Shown one piece after another: positions 12,754-22,835 of a stretch of DNA of 64,000 bases. The position numbers and the translations under genes were made by a program. Under the pieces are notes generated by a model that was not told the origin of the DNA, searched no databases, and worked only from the letters and a program-made list of their open reading frames with translations. Source of the DNA: Siphonodentalium dalli (taxonomy: Eukaryota; Mollusca; Scaphopoda; Gadilida; Siphonodentaliidae). Within the stretch, counting starts at the first letter, position 1; each line of letters opens with the position of its first letter. The stretch is taken from contig CP136062.1 in the NCBI GenBank assembly GCA_032622095.1, positions 198,099,887 to 198,163,886 of the forward strand, in the 5' to 3' direction.

Positions 12754-13265
12754 AGACACGGGCGGTGTTCGTTGCAGAAATAGTCATGTGTTCAAATCGC
12801 CACCATTAGAAGGAATATTAAAATATATATAGTTTTGTTCATATGTAAACATAATCAGCGCGTAAATAGTATATTGTTTTCAAGGTGTACGATGGTTGTG
12901 TAAACAACAGCCTGCTCGTGTTATAGAAGTTTTGCTTCTGTTTACATAACACAACGCAATCATATTGGTTAATCACACAAACATTACATGAACGCTCTTC
13001 ATTATTTCCATATAAGAAAAACAGTAACAAAGAAACTCTTTATGTTTACCATATCCGGATCTATACAAAAGCCAGGAAACGTAACGGTTTTTTCATTTTG
13101 TTTGCACAACAAAGTGAAAACAATTGACAATAACATACTGTTATGCCATATTTCTGTATGATATAACAACACATTCTGCCTATATTTTACTATTTCTGTT
13201 TGTGGCTGTTTTTGAAGGAGATGAATATTTTAACAGCATACCCACCGCCAACACCGCCCGTATCT
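12754..13265 (+). mobile_element. MITE subfamily 1 copy
   Basis: TTAA at 12750 and 13266; 512 bp, same termini as the other copies. Its left third matches the deleted copy at 12101, suggesting the deleted copy derives from a sequence like this one. Confidence 0.7.
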
Positions 13266-13655
13266 TTAATATGAGCAATAAAAGATGGGTTTTTTTATTA
13301 ATACCAACGCTCTCACCATACACAGAAGCTGCGCATTGAATGGAAAATGATATATTGAGATGTCTCCCTAAGGTCGGATTATTCCAAGAGTCTCCCGAAT
13401 GTCGTTTCATGTTGTTAGGTATATGTATATCATTACATGGTATTGGTTATAATAATTAAAGGCACGGGCGGCGTTCGTTGCAGAACTATTCATATGTGTT
13501 CAAATCGCCACCAACAGATGGAATATTAAATTATATATAGCTGTGTCGAGATGTCTCCCTAAGGTCGGATTATTTCAAGAGTCTCCCTAATGTCGTTAAT
13601 TGTGTTAGCTATATGTATATGTATATCAGTACATGGCATTGGTTATAATAATTGA

Positions 13656-14172
13656 AGGCACGGGCGGTGTTCGTTTCAGAAATATTAATATGTGGTCAAA
13701 TCGCCACCAACAGATGGAATATTAAAATATGTACAGTTTTGTTCATATGCAAACGTAACCAGCGCGTGAATAGTGTATTGTCCTCAATGTGTACGATGAT
13801 TGCGTAAACAACAGCATGCCCGTGTTACAGAAGTTTTGCTTCTGTTTACATAACACAACGCAATCATATTGGTTAATCACACAAACATTATATAAACGCT
13901 CTTCATTATTTCCATATAAGAAAAACAGTAACAAACAACGCTCTGTATGCTTAACATATCCGGATCTAAACAAAAGCCAGGAAACGTAACGGTTTTTTTC
14001 CTTGTGTTTGCACAACAAAGTGAAAACAATTGACAATAACATACTGTTGATGCCATATTTCTGTATGATATAACAACAAATTCTGCCTATATTTTACTAT
14101 TTCTGTTTATGGCGGTTTTTGACGGAGATGAATATTTTAACAGCATACCCACCGCCAACACCGCCCGTATCT
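13656..14172 (+). mobile_element. MITE subfamily 1 copy
   Basis: The left flanking site is mutated to TTGA (13652). The right TTAA is at 14173. The interior is full length. Confidence 0.65.
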
Positions 14173-14212
14173 TTAATATGAGCAAAAAAATAATTTTTTT
14201 TTGTATTATTAA

Positions 14213-14706
14213 AGGCACGTGAGGCCTTAGTTGTCGAAAATATTCATATTTGTTCCAATCACCGTAAACAGAAAAAACAGTAAAACGCATACAGTTTGTT
14301 CATATATACCATGACCATCGCATAAACATCATGTTATCATAAAGACCTACTAAATTTTACCTAAGCAAGAGCCTGATTATGTTACAGAAGACAGCACAAT
14401 GCTACTGGCTAATCACACACAAATGGCATAAACGCTCTTTATTAGTTCCATATCAGGAATTCACCCACACAGAACGCTCTTTATGTTTACCATCATAATA
14501 TAAACAAACACCAGAAAAGTAACTTTTTATGCTATTGTTTACATAACAATGGTCAAACATATGACCATAACATACTGTTTATGCGATATTTCTTATTTGT
14601 ATACGGACAAAGTCTGTCAACATTTTGATGTTATTTCTGTTTGTGGCGGTTTTTGACGGTTGGAAATATTTTCACAGGATACCCACCGCCAAGGCCAATC
14701 GTACCT
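14213..14706 (+). mobile_element. MITE subfamily 2, nested in the array
   Basis: TTAA at 14209 and 14707. Termini AGGCACGTGAGGCCTTAG and, from the right, AGGTACGATTGGCCTTGG. Length is 494 bp, the same as the copy at 16618-17111. It sits inside the TTATTAATACCAAATGC segment of the array, which is uninterrupted in other units (for example near 6412 and 13306), so the insertion and its TTAA duplication can be read directly. Confidence 0.85.
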
Positions 14707-14710
14707 TTAA

Positions 14711-15020
14711 TACCAAATGCTCTCACCATACCCAGAAGCTGCGCGTTGCATGGAAAATGATATATTGAGATGTCTCCCTATATAAGGTCAGATTATTTCA
14801 AGAATCTCCCTAATGTCGTTCATGTTGTTAGGTATATGTATATCATTACATGGTATTGGTTATAATAATTAAAGGCACGAGCGGCGTTCGTTGCTGAAAT
14901 ATTCATATGTGTTCAAATCGCCACCAACAGATGGAATATTAAAATATATATAGCTGTGTCGAGATGTCTCCATAAGGTCGGATTATTTGAAGAGTCTCCC
15001 TAATGTCGTTAATTTTGTTA
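14711..15020 (+). repeat. Right end of the first MITE array
   Basis: The array flank resumes (TACCAAATGCTCTCACC, GTCTCCCTA, one more MITE left end at about 14870) and stops at TTTTGTTAGCTACA, where the ACACA/TGTGT element begins. Confidence 0.8.
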
Positions 15021-15190
15021 GCTACACTGTAAAAAGGACTGTGTGGCAGCTTCCACACAATGACTGTGTGGAGGCATTATCTGAACATAAATGTGTGCAT
15101 AATACACACATATGTGTGTATCACCCAATATCCACACATATATGTGTACATCACCACACATATTTGTGTGTGACGTCGGTTTTTTAAATC
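15021..15190. repeat. Bead-like ACACA/TGTGT palindrome element 1
   Basis: Begins CACTGTAAAAAGGACTGTGTGG and continues as a string of short palindromes: CACACATATGTGTG, CACACATATATGTGTA, CACACATATTTGTGTG and similar, at roughly 20-30 bp spacing. The end resembles, in inverted orientation, the end of the element at 21820-22364 (ACTGTGTGG next to CACTSTTAAAA-type sequence). The short frame at 14987-15187 is judged chance. Confidence 0.6.
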
Positions 15191-15390
15191 TCACGTGGTG
15201 GTCACGCGCGCGTCGTTGTTTCGTATAGGCTCACAGGCTGCCGTAACGTGTACACATGGAGTATTGTTGATTGTGGTGGATCTCGAAATTCGATATATTG
15301 GGCGGTCTCTTCGATTATTTCTATAGTTAAGGTAAGATTATATTTAAATTGGCAAGATATTCACCTTTGTGAGAATGTCCGTATCTATAT

Positions 15391-15769
15391 GAGGCCCCCA
15401 CCCCACCCCCTGGAATACGGAATACCACTTAACACAGAGGGTGGAATACGGAATACCAGTTAACAGCCATATGGAATTTTCCGGATAAATGTTCTATTGC
15501 CGTACGAACGCCGGTCATCCCGCAGTGTCCACATCTAAAATGATCTAAAATGAAGATGATCGACGATCTGTATATATGTCAAACTGTTAATTTATTGTGA
15601 CAAAAATCGCATTTAAATTATTATTATGATCATTTTTTGGAAGGTGTCGAAGGTCGGCGTACGAATACCGGTATTTTTGGAATACCGAATACCTCCTAAC
15701 AGAGGGGCCGGGATACGGCGTACCTCATAACAGGGCATGGAATACGGCGTACGAAAATGGGGGTGGGGC
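15391..15769. mobile_element. Short element with GGCCCCCACC inverted ends, copy 1
   Basis: Left end GAGGCCCCCACCCCACCCCC, right end GGGGGTGGGGCCCC. Just inside both ends are GGAATACGGAATACC and its near-inverse GGCGTACC/GGCGTACG blocks with TTAACA/TAACAG spacers. Copy 2 lies at 18853-19098. No coding capacity. Confidence 0.6.
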
Positions 15770-16039
15770 CCCATGAACATCACCAACTTCAACTGGGGAA
15801 CTTCAATCTTATCCTAAGTCTCAACAGAATGATGTCCCCGGAGGGTGAATTTGATGAGGCTAGCCCGATGTACATTCATCACCTGGGGATCTCATTCTGA
15901 AAATGACAGACACCATTGGCTTGCACTGCGTTCATGTGTAATACATCCCTATATATATATTCTCCCCCGTCATTCCATCGGAGGACTATATAGTCATGAC
16001 CACCGTCCGTCTATGTGTACGTCGGTGTGTGCGTCCGTC

Positions 16040-16345
16040 CGGAACTTTGTCCAAGCATGTATTCTGTCATTTTCTGGTAAATTTGTTTTTAACTTGGCAC
16101 AAATATCAATCAGCATGTAAACCTGCGCATCTGAGATTTTGAGTTCGGTCGGACTTATTTTGGCGGAGTTATTGCCTTTTTTTCGACATAGAATCTTACG
16201 TCCTGGGACGCATCTTTTGTCCGAGGTAGTATTCCGTCATTTTCCAGTAAATTACAAAAAACATTCGCACAGATGTCAACCAGCATGGAAACTTGCGACC
16301 CTTTGAGTTCAGTCGGAGTCATTCTGGTGGATTTATTGCCATTTT
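16040..16345 (+). repeat. Diverged ~170-bp tandem duplication
   Basis: Two units share, in order, TTGTCC-A-G-TATTC-GTCATTTTC, TAAATT, CACA-AT-TCAA-CAGCATG-AAAC, TTTGAGTTC-GTCGGA and TTATTGCC. The first starts near 16048 and the second near 16215. Confidence 0.65.
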
Positions 16346-16403
16346 ACGACATAAAATATTCAATGTTTTTTATTGTAGTGCTGTCGGCCCTTTCTCGACA
16401 CAT

Positions 16404-17360
16404 TATAGATCATGTCATGAATCTCTACTATTAGCTATACGCACGTAGAGATCATATTCCACCAGTACAAAACCTTGGAACTTTTTGAAGTTTTGACAGG
16501 GAACCTTATAAAGTCGAAAAGATAACGCGGGGAATATATTTCTTAGTTATTACCTGTTCCTTCATAATGTACTTCACTGTATAGGTGAAGGTCCAAACTC
16601 GAAATTTCATGATTTAAAGGCACGTGCGGCCTTAATTGTCGAAAATATTCATATTTGTTCCAAACACCGTAAACAGAAAAACTTTAAAACGCATACAGTT
16701 CCGTTCATATATACCATGACCATCGCGTAAACAGCATGTTATCATAAAGATTTACTATAGTTTACCTAAGCAAGAGCCTGATTGTGTTACAGAAGACAAC
16801 ACAATGCTACTGGCTAATCACACACAAATGGCATAAACGCTCTTTATTAGTTCCATATCAGGTATTCAACAACAAAGAACGCTCTTTATGTTTACCATCA
16901 TAATATAAACAAACACCAGAAAAGTAACTTTTTATGCCTTTGTTTACATAACAATGGTCAAACAAATGACCATAACATACTGTTTATGCGATATTTCTTA
17001 TTTGTATACGGACAAAGTCTATCTACATTTTGGTGTTCTTTCTGTTTGTGGCGGTTTTTGACGGGTGGAGATATTTTCACAGGATACCCACCGCCAAGGC
17101 CAACCGTGTCTTTAAGTGAATTTGTGAGCGATTTTGCTTTGCGTCGTGTACAATTATGGAATTTCTCCTCGGTAATTAATTCAATGTTTATTGCGATATC
17201 AGCTCACAAAAGTCACATAAAAACATTCAATTTCTAGTTGGGATTTCCACATGCAGTGAAGTATATTATTAAGGAACAGATAATAACTAAGAAATATATT
17301 CCCCTGAGTTATTTGTTCGACTTTATGTCAAAACGTCAAAAAGTTCCCAGGTTTTCAGCG
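16404..17360. mobile_element. Foldback element interrupted by a MITE
   Basis: The left arm (about 16404-16610: GATCATGTCATGAATCTC, then AAACCTTGGAACTTTTTGAA, TTTGACAGGGAACC, TTTCTTAGTTATTACCTGTTCC) has a diverged inverted counterpart at about 17265-17360 (GGAACAGATAATAACTAAGAAA, then CAAAAAGTTCCCAGGTTTT). A MITE occupies 16618-17111 between the arms. A related, uninterrupted palindromic copy is at 46158-46440, and a partial one at 18288-18378. Confidence 0.6.
16618..17111 (+). mobile_element. MITE subfamily 2 copy
   Basis: TTAA at 16614 and 17112; 494 bp. Left end AGGCACGTGCGGCCTTAATT; right end, inward, AGACACGGTTGGCCTTGGCG. Interior colinear with 14213-14706. Confidence 0.85.
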
Positions 17361-17662
17361 ACTTTTTATTTATTTTGTTTCATCAGATGGTGAAATCGCT
17401 CCCGGCTTAATGCGCATATATTTTTTTCGAACTATGTTCTAGGTTTAACGATATATTGACCATGCACATTAGAACAATGCAACACACAACTTACATTAAT
17501 TATACTGGAAGCAGTTTAATTAAACCCCCGAGTGCGTCGCGGCTAAAGGAACAATACGAGAAACTCGGAGGATACCAATCTTATTTTTACCATCGATTTA
17601 CATATAAATAAATAATTCGGAGTTTCTCTGCATGATAATTTTCCACCTTTGCTTGTTTTCAG

Positions 17663-17812
17663 GAAATTTGGATCAATTTGATGAAGATTTTATCAATAGA
17701 GAACAAACCATTGCACCAGTGCGTCGGCCCGGTGTTAGACTGTCCGATCAATATCAGTCGAGGAGAATGTTTGTGGCATTTCAGTACGATATATACACGG
17801 GAGATTAACCGT
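17663..17812 (+). other. Possible terminal exon, unidentified
   Basis: A pyrimidine-rich tract ending in CTTGTTTTCAG (to 17662) looks like a splice acceptor. Read in phase 1, the sequence is open for about 48 codons to a TAA at 17810, with polar, charged composition (it includes NLDQFDEDFIN and a tail FQYDIYTGD). A second frame over 17678-17905 is open longer (75 codons), so the frame choice is uncertain. ATTAAA near 17980 could serve as a variant poly(A) signal. No family is recognised and no upstream exon was found. It could equally be a transposon remnant. Confidence 0.25.
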
Positions 17813-18014
17813 ACTTGTTGCGGCTTCAACGGTCAGCTTTTACTCAGTAATTTTAATATTTTGTTAAATGAGATGAAATTCTGCGAACCTGTGAGTTTGG
17901 TCTGATCCAAGGGTGGGGTGGAGTGCAGTAAATACATGAGACACTGCAATACGGACTTTATATGCTACCAGGAAGATTCATTAAAGTCATAGAATCTGTA
18001 TTTTCTTCAACTCA

Positions 18015-18270
18015 ATGTTGTGGCGACAGGGGAGGGGAGTCGAGTGGGGGTCTCAACCCCTCTCCCCAACTTGGCCAAAATATTCAACATTTGGAAATTT
18101 CATGTCTGACACAACATTTTTTTCAGACCAAAAGCTGGTTGTAGTTTGTACTATATATATCATAGATTTGTTATTCCAACCGTATTTAGTGTGCAATTTG
18201 TTGTTTTCAGAGACAAATATTGTCCTGGGGCGAGTAAAATATTGTCCTGGGGGTGTGTCAAATGTTTCTT
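18015..18270 (+). repeat. Repeat with TTGGAAATTTCATG block, copy 1
   Basis: Shares GGCGACAGGG, TTGGAAATTTCATGTCTGAC and a following ACCAAAAGCTGGTTGTA-type stretch with 19500-19840 and 55085-55560. ATATTGTCCTGGGG occurs twice near 18220-18250. Class unknown. Confidence 0.55.
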
Positions 18271-18287
18271 CAAGGGGAGGTTGTTAG

Positions 18288-18378
18288 ATCATGACATGAA
18301 TCTCTACTCTAGCTACGCACCTAGATCATATTCCACCACTACAAAATATGGGTGGGAACTTTTTGATGTTTTGTTTAG
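18288..18378 (+). repeat. Partial copy of the foldback arm
   Basis: TTAGATCATGACATGAATCTC, ATCATATTCCACCACTACAAAA and GGGAACTTTTTGATGTTTTG match the left arm at 16404-16500 and the right arm (inverted) at 46328-46440. Confidence 0.6.
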
Positions 18379-18450
18379 TTATATATAGTTATATACCCTA
18401 CCGGTACATATTGTCCATGCTATTAAATTACTTCTAGATCATTTTGAGGT

Positions 18451-18598
18451 TTAACCCTTTCAGTGCCAAGTCCAATTTTTGCTTGATCATTCGAATTTAT
18501 TGATTATAATAATGTGATACATTGATGGAAAGAGATCTAAAAATGATCAAGGAAATATGGTTTGATACAAAAATCGGAATTGGCACTGAAAGGGTTAA
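18451..18598. mobile_element. piggyBac-like MITE, 140 bp
   Basis: TTAA at 18451 and 18595 flank the termini CCCTTTCAGTGCCAA and its exact inverse TTGGCACTGAAAGGG. The inverted match continues inward with only two mismatches over about 31 bp (including the TTAA). CCC-starting termini with TTAA duplications are the piggyBac signature. No coding capacity. Confidence 0.9.
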
Positions 18599-18721
18599 AT
18601 GGGCCAAGTTAAAATTGGTAAGCTCAGAAATCAAAACACATGCATGATCTGAAATTGCTCTGCCACCTCTCTGCACCAAGCCTGAGATTTGTGTGCCTGT
18701 CATTTGCAGAATGAAGTCCCC

Positions 18722-18782
18722 GGAGGGTGAATTTAGTGATGCTATCACGCATAGCGGGCTAGCATCACTAAATTCACCTTCT
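18722..18782. repeat. Imperfect hairpin
   Basis: GGTGAATTTAGTGATGCTA at 18725 is repeated as its inverse TAGCATCACTAAATTCACC near 18761 around a 15-bp spacer. A single related block (GGGTGAATTTGATGAGGCTAG) stands at 15843. GAATGA-GTCCCCGG precedes both. Confidence 0.75.
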
Positions 18783-18852
18783 TGTCACCTCATTCTGCTT
18801 AGGCCTCATCTTCTCTGGAAAGTTTCTTTATTATAACTTCTTCACATAGATG

Positions 18853-19098
18853 AGGCCCCCACCTCCCACACCCCCCTGGAATACGGAATACCACTTTACA
18901 CAGAGGGTGGAATACGGAATACCAGTTAACAGCCGTATGGAATACATAAAAATATATGAAAACTTCATTTTTTGGAAGGTCGGCGTACGAATACCGGTAT
19001 TTTTGGAATACCGAATACCTCCTAATAGAGGGGCCAGAATACGGCGTACCTCATAACAGGGCACGGAATACGGCGTACGAAAAGGGGGTGGGGGCCTC
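18853..19098. mobile_element. Short element with GGCCCCCACC inverted ends, copy 2
   Basis: Left end GAGGCCCCCACCTCC, right end GGGTGGGGGCCTC. The interior has the same order of GGAATACGGAATACC, AGTTAACAG, CGAATACCGGTATTTTTGG and GGCGTACCTCATAACAGGG as the copy at 15391-15769, but is about 130 bp shorter in the middle. The long frame on the minus strand here is a by-product. Confidence 0.65.
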
Positions 19099-19489
19099 CT
19101 ATTTTGTATAACATGATTGAACGAAATAATAAACTTGATTTGGATTTTCTGATTCAACAATTCCCTATCGCATAGTCATATATTTACATTTTAGAGTTGT
19201 GCGTTTATCTGGGTTTATCTGTTGTTTATGTAGTCTATATGATACGCATCTTTCCGAAGAATAAAACCTATTTCTGCTCGAAAATTGTCTTTATGTAAAT
19301 TGACAAATTCAAATGTGTGGTGAAGACATTTACTGAACAAATGTGTGTTCATCACATACACACTATATATTATACAGCTTGCTTTAAACCAGAACCACAA
19401 TTTTATTATTTTGCACGGTACGGTTCTCATGTTGATAAAGTAACGACGTTTTTTGTGTTTATATGGAATGCAGATGAGAGGAAATATCT

Positions 19490-19840
19490 ACTGAGACCAG
19501 TGACGTGGCGACAGGGCGGATATTGGGAAGGGTGTGTCTATATCCCTATCCCAAACTTCGGTAAAATTTACTAAAAATTCCAACAGTTGGAAATTTCATG
19601 CCTGACGCAAAGTTGCAAGTTTTACACCACATGCATTATAATAGGTTGAAATTGTTCTCTTTATTTGATTTTTCAACCAGTAATTAGTGGGAATTTTTTT
19701 TTTTTTTAGACAAACAGTAACATATTTTTCTACTTTTGGTAAAACAAAAATGGCCTCAAATGGCCATCGGGTGGAAGACTTCCATTTGGTTGGAAATTCT
19801 AATAGTTGGAAAGCTTGAGGTACCAATTGGAAAATTCAGA
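19490..19840 (+). repeat. Repeat with TTGGAAATTTCATG block, copy 2
   Basis: GTGACGTGGCGACAGGG, CCAACAGTTGGAAATTTCATGC (near 19579), TTGATTTTTCAACCAG and AAATGGCCATC-G-TGGAA follow in the order seen at 55085-55380. Confidence 0.6.
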
Positions 19841-20892
19841 ACGAGAGGGGGTGTGTACATATAATTCTACAAATATGGTTCAAGGGGAGGGTGGGGTGCA
19901 CTTCGACATTTGAAGGTGGACACCCCTCGCCAACGGCGACCATCGAGCCGCGTCCCTGAATACGACTTGTGGATGCCACTGGAATGCCCTAGTCGTATAC
20001 GACGAAGTTCTATATGTGGCACCCGGAATCTCACACAAAATGTGTGAAATTGGTGTTTCAAATTAATTTCATTTGAATATGATGATCATGAGCATCACTG
20101 TTGCAATAAACCTTGAAATACCACAATGGACGATCAATGTACCAAGTGAAACAAATTGTTGGGTGGGTGGGGTATTTATTTGTCCATTATATTGGTGGTT
20201 TACCGAGACGATGTGAAAAATTAACATGCATATTTTGGCTCCTCTGCTGTGTATAACTTGCGTAAATTCGGTTACCGAGGGAGGGGCCGGGGGTGGGGTG
20301 ATGTCGTATATCTAATACATATGTAGCCACCGTTTGTGTCCAAAACTTTAAATTGTGAAGAATATTATGTGATTCAATAAATGTCATAATAGCAAATAAT
20401 GAACTTATAAGTAATCTAAAATTATAAATACTGCAGAATAGTGAGATGTGTCATTAAAGTATTATTAGCATTTGGATTAAGTGACGTACATGGTGAAGAG
20501 TTATCGTTTATACTATACAAAAGGGGGTGCTTATTTTCAAACTCGCCATGTTTCTCATATTATAATCCTTATATATGAATGTATTGTGTTATATAGCTAA
20601 AATTCCGCATGTAAAATTGCAAATTTGCCGTGTCAAGATTGTGCTTAATGGGGCATCGATCTGGCCATATAGATAAAGTAAAATATATTTATAAAATGTC
20701 CGAACATTCATTATGTGAAGCTATAATGAGTAGTACTCGTATGTATATATTTAGCATGTTTCAAAAACTATATTCCTTTCTGAAAATGCGCTCTTTAATG
20801 TATGAATTATAATACTGTTATAGATGTACATACACTGTAAATAATATTCCCACAATGGCATGTTATAAACAAAATAACTTCTCTGCTTACAG
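19841..20892. other. No feature recognised
   Basis: Moderately AT-rich sequence without a convincing frame, repeat or RNA gene. A short AAGTAAAATATA-rich segment near 20670-20790 contains CGCTCTTTAATG, a motif discussed under findings. Confidence 0.4.
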
Positions 20893-20968
20893 GTTCAATG
20901 GTGAAATCATGGCGGTCACGCGGTGCGACGTCGATGTAAATAACAAGATATGGACAGGACTGCCTTGA
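20893..20968 (+). other. Possible short terminal exon, unidentified
   Basis: CTTCTCTGCTTACAG (ending 20892) is an acceptor-like string. The following frame is open for 24 codons in CpG-containing sequence to TGA at 20966. It is too short for family recognition and may be chance. Confidence 0.15.
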
Positions 20969-21790
20969 CAACGACGCAGATAAACTCTAGTCAACCAACC
21001 AAGAACCACGGTGGAATGTATGAGTTAGACACAAATTCCACAATCAATGATTTTGGTATACATATGACGATGTCATGTGCTGTAATTTGGTTTCTGTGCA
21101 AGAGGCGATGACTTCTATTCTTCGTCAACTCGAAATTTCTCCCCAGAAATTGCACCGATATATATACATTCAAAAAGACTATCCTCTTTGGAGCCCTTAA
21201 TTTTCTTGTATAGTTCAAGGGATCTCAGAAAGCTTCAGTTAGTTTTAGAGCTTGTTCTTCTACACACGTGAGGGTGAGTCTGATGTAAGACAGCCAACCA
21301 GTATAGCAATATTATTATATATATATATATATAGCAGAGACTGAATTTGAATTGTTCCAATACATTCAAGTTGCAGGAAAATTCTAGTTATTGATGTGAA
21401 ACCCATTGATGGAACTGAAACATGCACGCTTATAGTTTAAAATTTCTTTGAAATCTCGTCGGATGACCAAAATAGTATGTGAATGTGTTAAACGGCTGTT
21501 TTGTTTTGTGTCGTTGTATTATTGAAATTAAAGACTTTTGCTATACTATATCATTCGACAATCACGATTTCTGCTGTGTACACAAAACAAGCCCGCGGAC
21601 CCCCGGGATATGCATGTTTGCTGTTTGATAAGTTAACATTCGAAAACGTCAAGCGCCGCACGTCAAGCATCAGTAGACTATAACATTTCATATGTATGGC
21701 AGGAAAAAAAACGTCCAACGATAGCCGAACTATATGTATGGCCAATAAATATCGGTGTAAACACTCTTCGTTGAATATGATTTTTTTTTT
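20969..21790. other. No gene recognised; short TA microsatellite
   Basis: A short (TA)n run at about 21317-21333. Small frames on both strands show no domain. Confidence 0.4.
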
Positions 21791-21802
21791 TTGCAGGATT
21801 AG

Positions 21803-22364
21803 CAGCCTATTGTTTGGATCGACCACACAAATTTGTACACATGTAATTAACACATATGTGTTGTCTTGCCCAACATCATTGTGTACAAGAACAATACAAA
21901 TAGTGTAATGGCGGTGAACACTATTGTTTGGATCAACCACACAAATGTGTACGCTTGTGATTAACACATATGTGTAGTCTCGCCCAACAACATTGTGTAC
22001 AATAATAATACAATCTTGTGTGGTAGCGGTGAACATATTGTTTCCTTGGTGCAAACATATTTGTGTCCATTCAACGAACAAATAAATGTGCTGGACCCAA
22101 ACATCTTTGTGTGTGTCAACTACACAACTATGTAGGTCAGTTACCACACATAAACTGTTCATCTGCATCCACACAATCTTGTGCGCAACTTAGCACACAT
22201 TTAATGTGTGCATACAAAGAACAAGTTGTTTGGTCGATCCACCGCCACACAACAGATGTGTGATCATTTGCCACACAATTCACCACACAATGTTGTGCTC
22301 GATCAAGTGGCTACACAAACTGTGTGGTAACTGTGTGGTTCTACCACACAGTAGTTTTAAGAGT
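21803..22364. repeat. Bead-like ACACA/TGTGT palindrome element 2
   Basis: Opens with a ~118-bp tandem pair (ATTGTTTGGATC, CCACACAAATTTGTACAC, then ACACATATGTGT; starts near 21806 and 21925). It continues as many short dyads (CACACATTTAATGTGTG, CACACAACAGATGTGTG, CACACAATGTTGTG, CACACAAACTGTGTGG) to ACCACACAGTAGTTTTAAGAGTG. The 207-codon minus-strand frame (22174-21551) consists of this repeat read through and shows no conserved domain. It is rejected as a gene. Confidence 0.65.
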
Positions 22365-22419
22365 GTATATGTATATATATATATATCAGTACATGGCATT
22401 GCATGGTTATAATATTTAA

Positions 22420-22835
22420 AAGCACGGCCGAACTCCGTTGCAGAAATATTAATATGTGGTCAAATCGCCACCAACAGAAGGAATATTAAAATATGTACAG
22501 TTTTGTTCATATGCAAACGTAATCAGCGCGTAAATCGTATATTGTCCTCAATGTGTACTATGATTGCGAAACAACAGCATGCTCATGTTACGGAAGTTTT
22601 GCTTCTGTTTACATAACACAACGCAATTATAGTGGTTAATCACACAAACATTATATAAACGCTCTTTATTATTTCCATATAAGGAAAGTAGTAACAAATA
22701 ACGCCCTTTGTGTTTACCATATCCGGATCTAAACAAACCCCAGGAAACGTAACGTTTTTTGCATTTGTTTAGGTAACACATTTGACGGAGGTGAATATTT
22801 TAGCAGCTTGTCCACCGCCGACACCGCCCGTATCT
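22420..22835 (+). mobile_element. MITE subfamily 1 copy, shortened
   Basis: TTAA at 22416 and 22836; 416 bp. The internal junction (TTTAGGTAACACATTTGACGG) removes the segment between the second CGCTCTTT motif region and the right end. The same shortened form is seen near 7440-7530. Confidence 0.65.

Larger units (their letters stand above)
5041..14208 (+). repeat. Higher-order array built from a MITE and its flank
   Basis: About 18 repeats of a junction reading ATTGGTTATAATAATTAAAG occur, near 5052, 6004, 6553, 7261, 7937, 8648, 8844, 9031, 9582, 10302, 10986, 11178, 11364, 12078, 12540, 12737, 13439 and 13634. Full units of about 680-720 bp contain the MITE followed by a constant flank (ACCCAGAAGCTGCGC, then GTCTCCCTAAGGTCGGATTA, then TTGTTAG-TATATGTATAT). 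Short units of about 190 bp keep only the MITE left end and part of that flank. Because the flank is copied with the MITE, most copies arose by duplication and not by independent transposition. All short open frames in this region (for example those encoding LLLFFLYGNNEER) are repeated readings of the MITE interior and are not genes. Confidence 0.9.

Noticed and set aside
5041-14300. Many repeated short frames with LLLFFLYGNNEER-type peptides
   Set aside because: They are the same MITE interior read repeatedly, differ by frameshifts between copies, and have no start context or domain.
5041-15020. CRISPR-like spacing of repeated strings
   Set aside because: Repeats are hundreds of bases long with related, not unique, intervening sequence, and the context is eukaryotic transposon DNA.
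21551-22174. 207-codon minus-strand open frame
   Set aside because: It reads through the ACACA/TGTGT palindrome string (repeated CVVDPNN and HICVV wording) and has no conserved domain.
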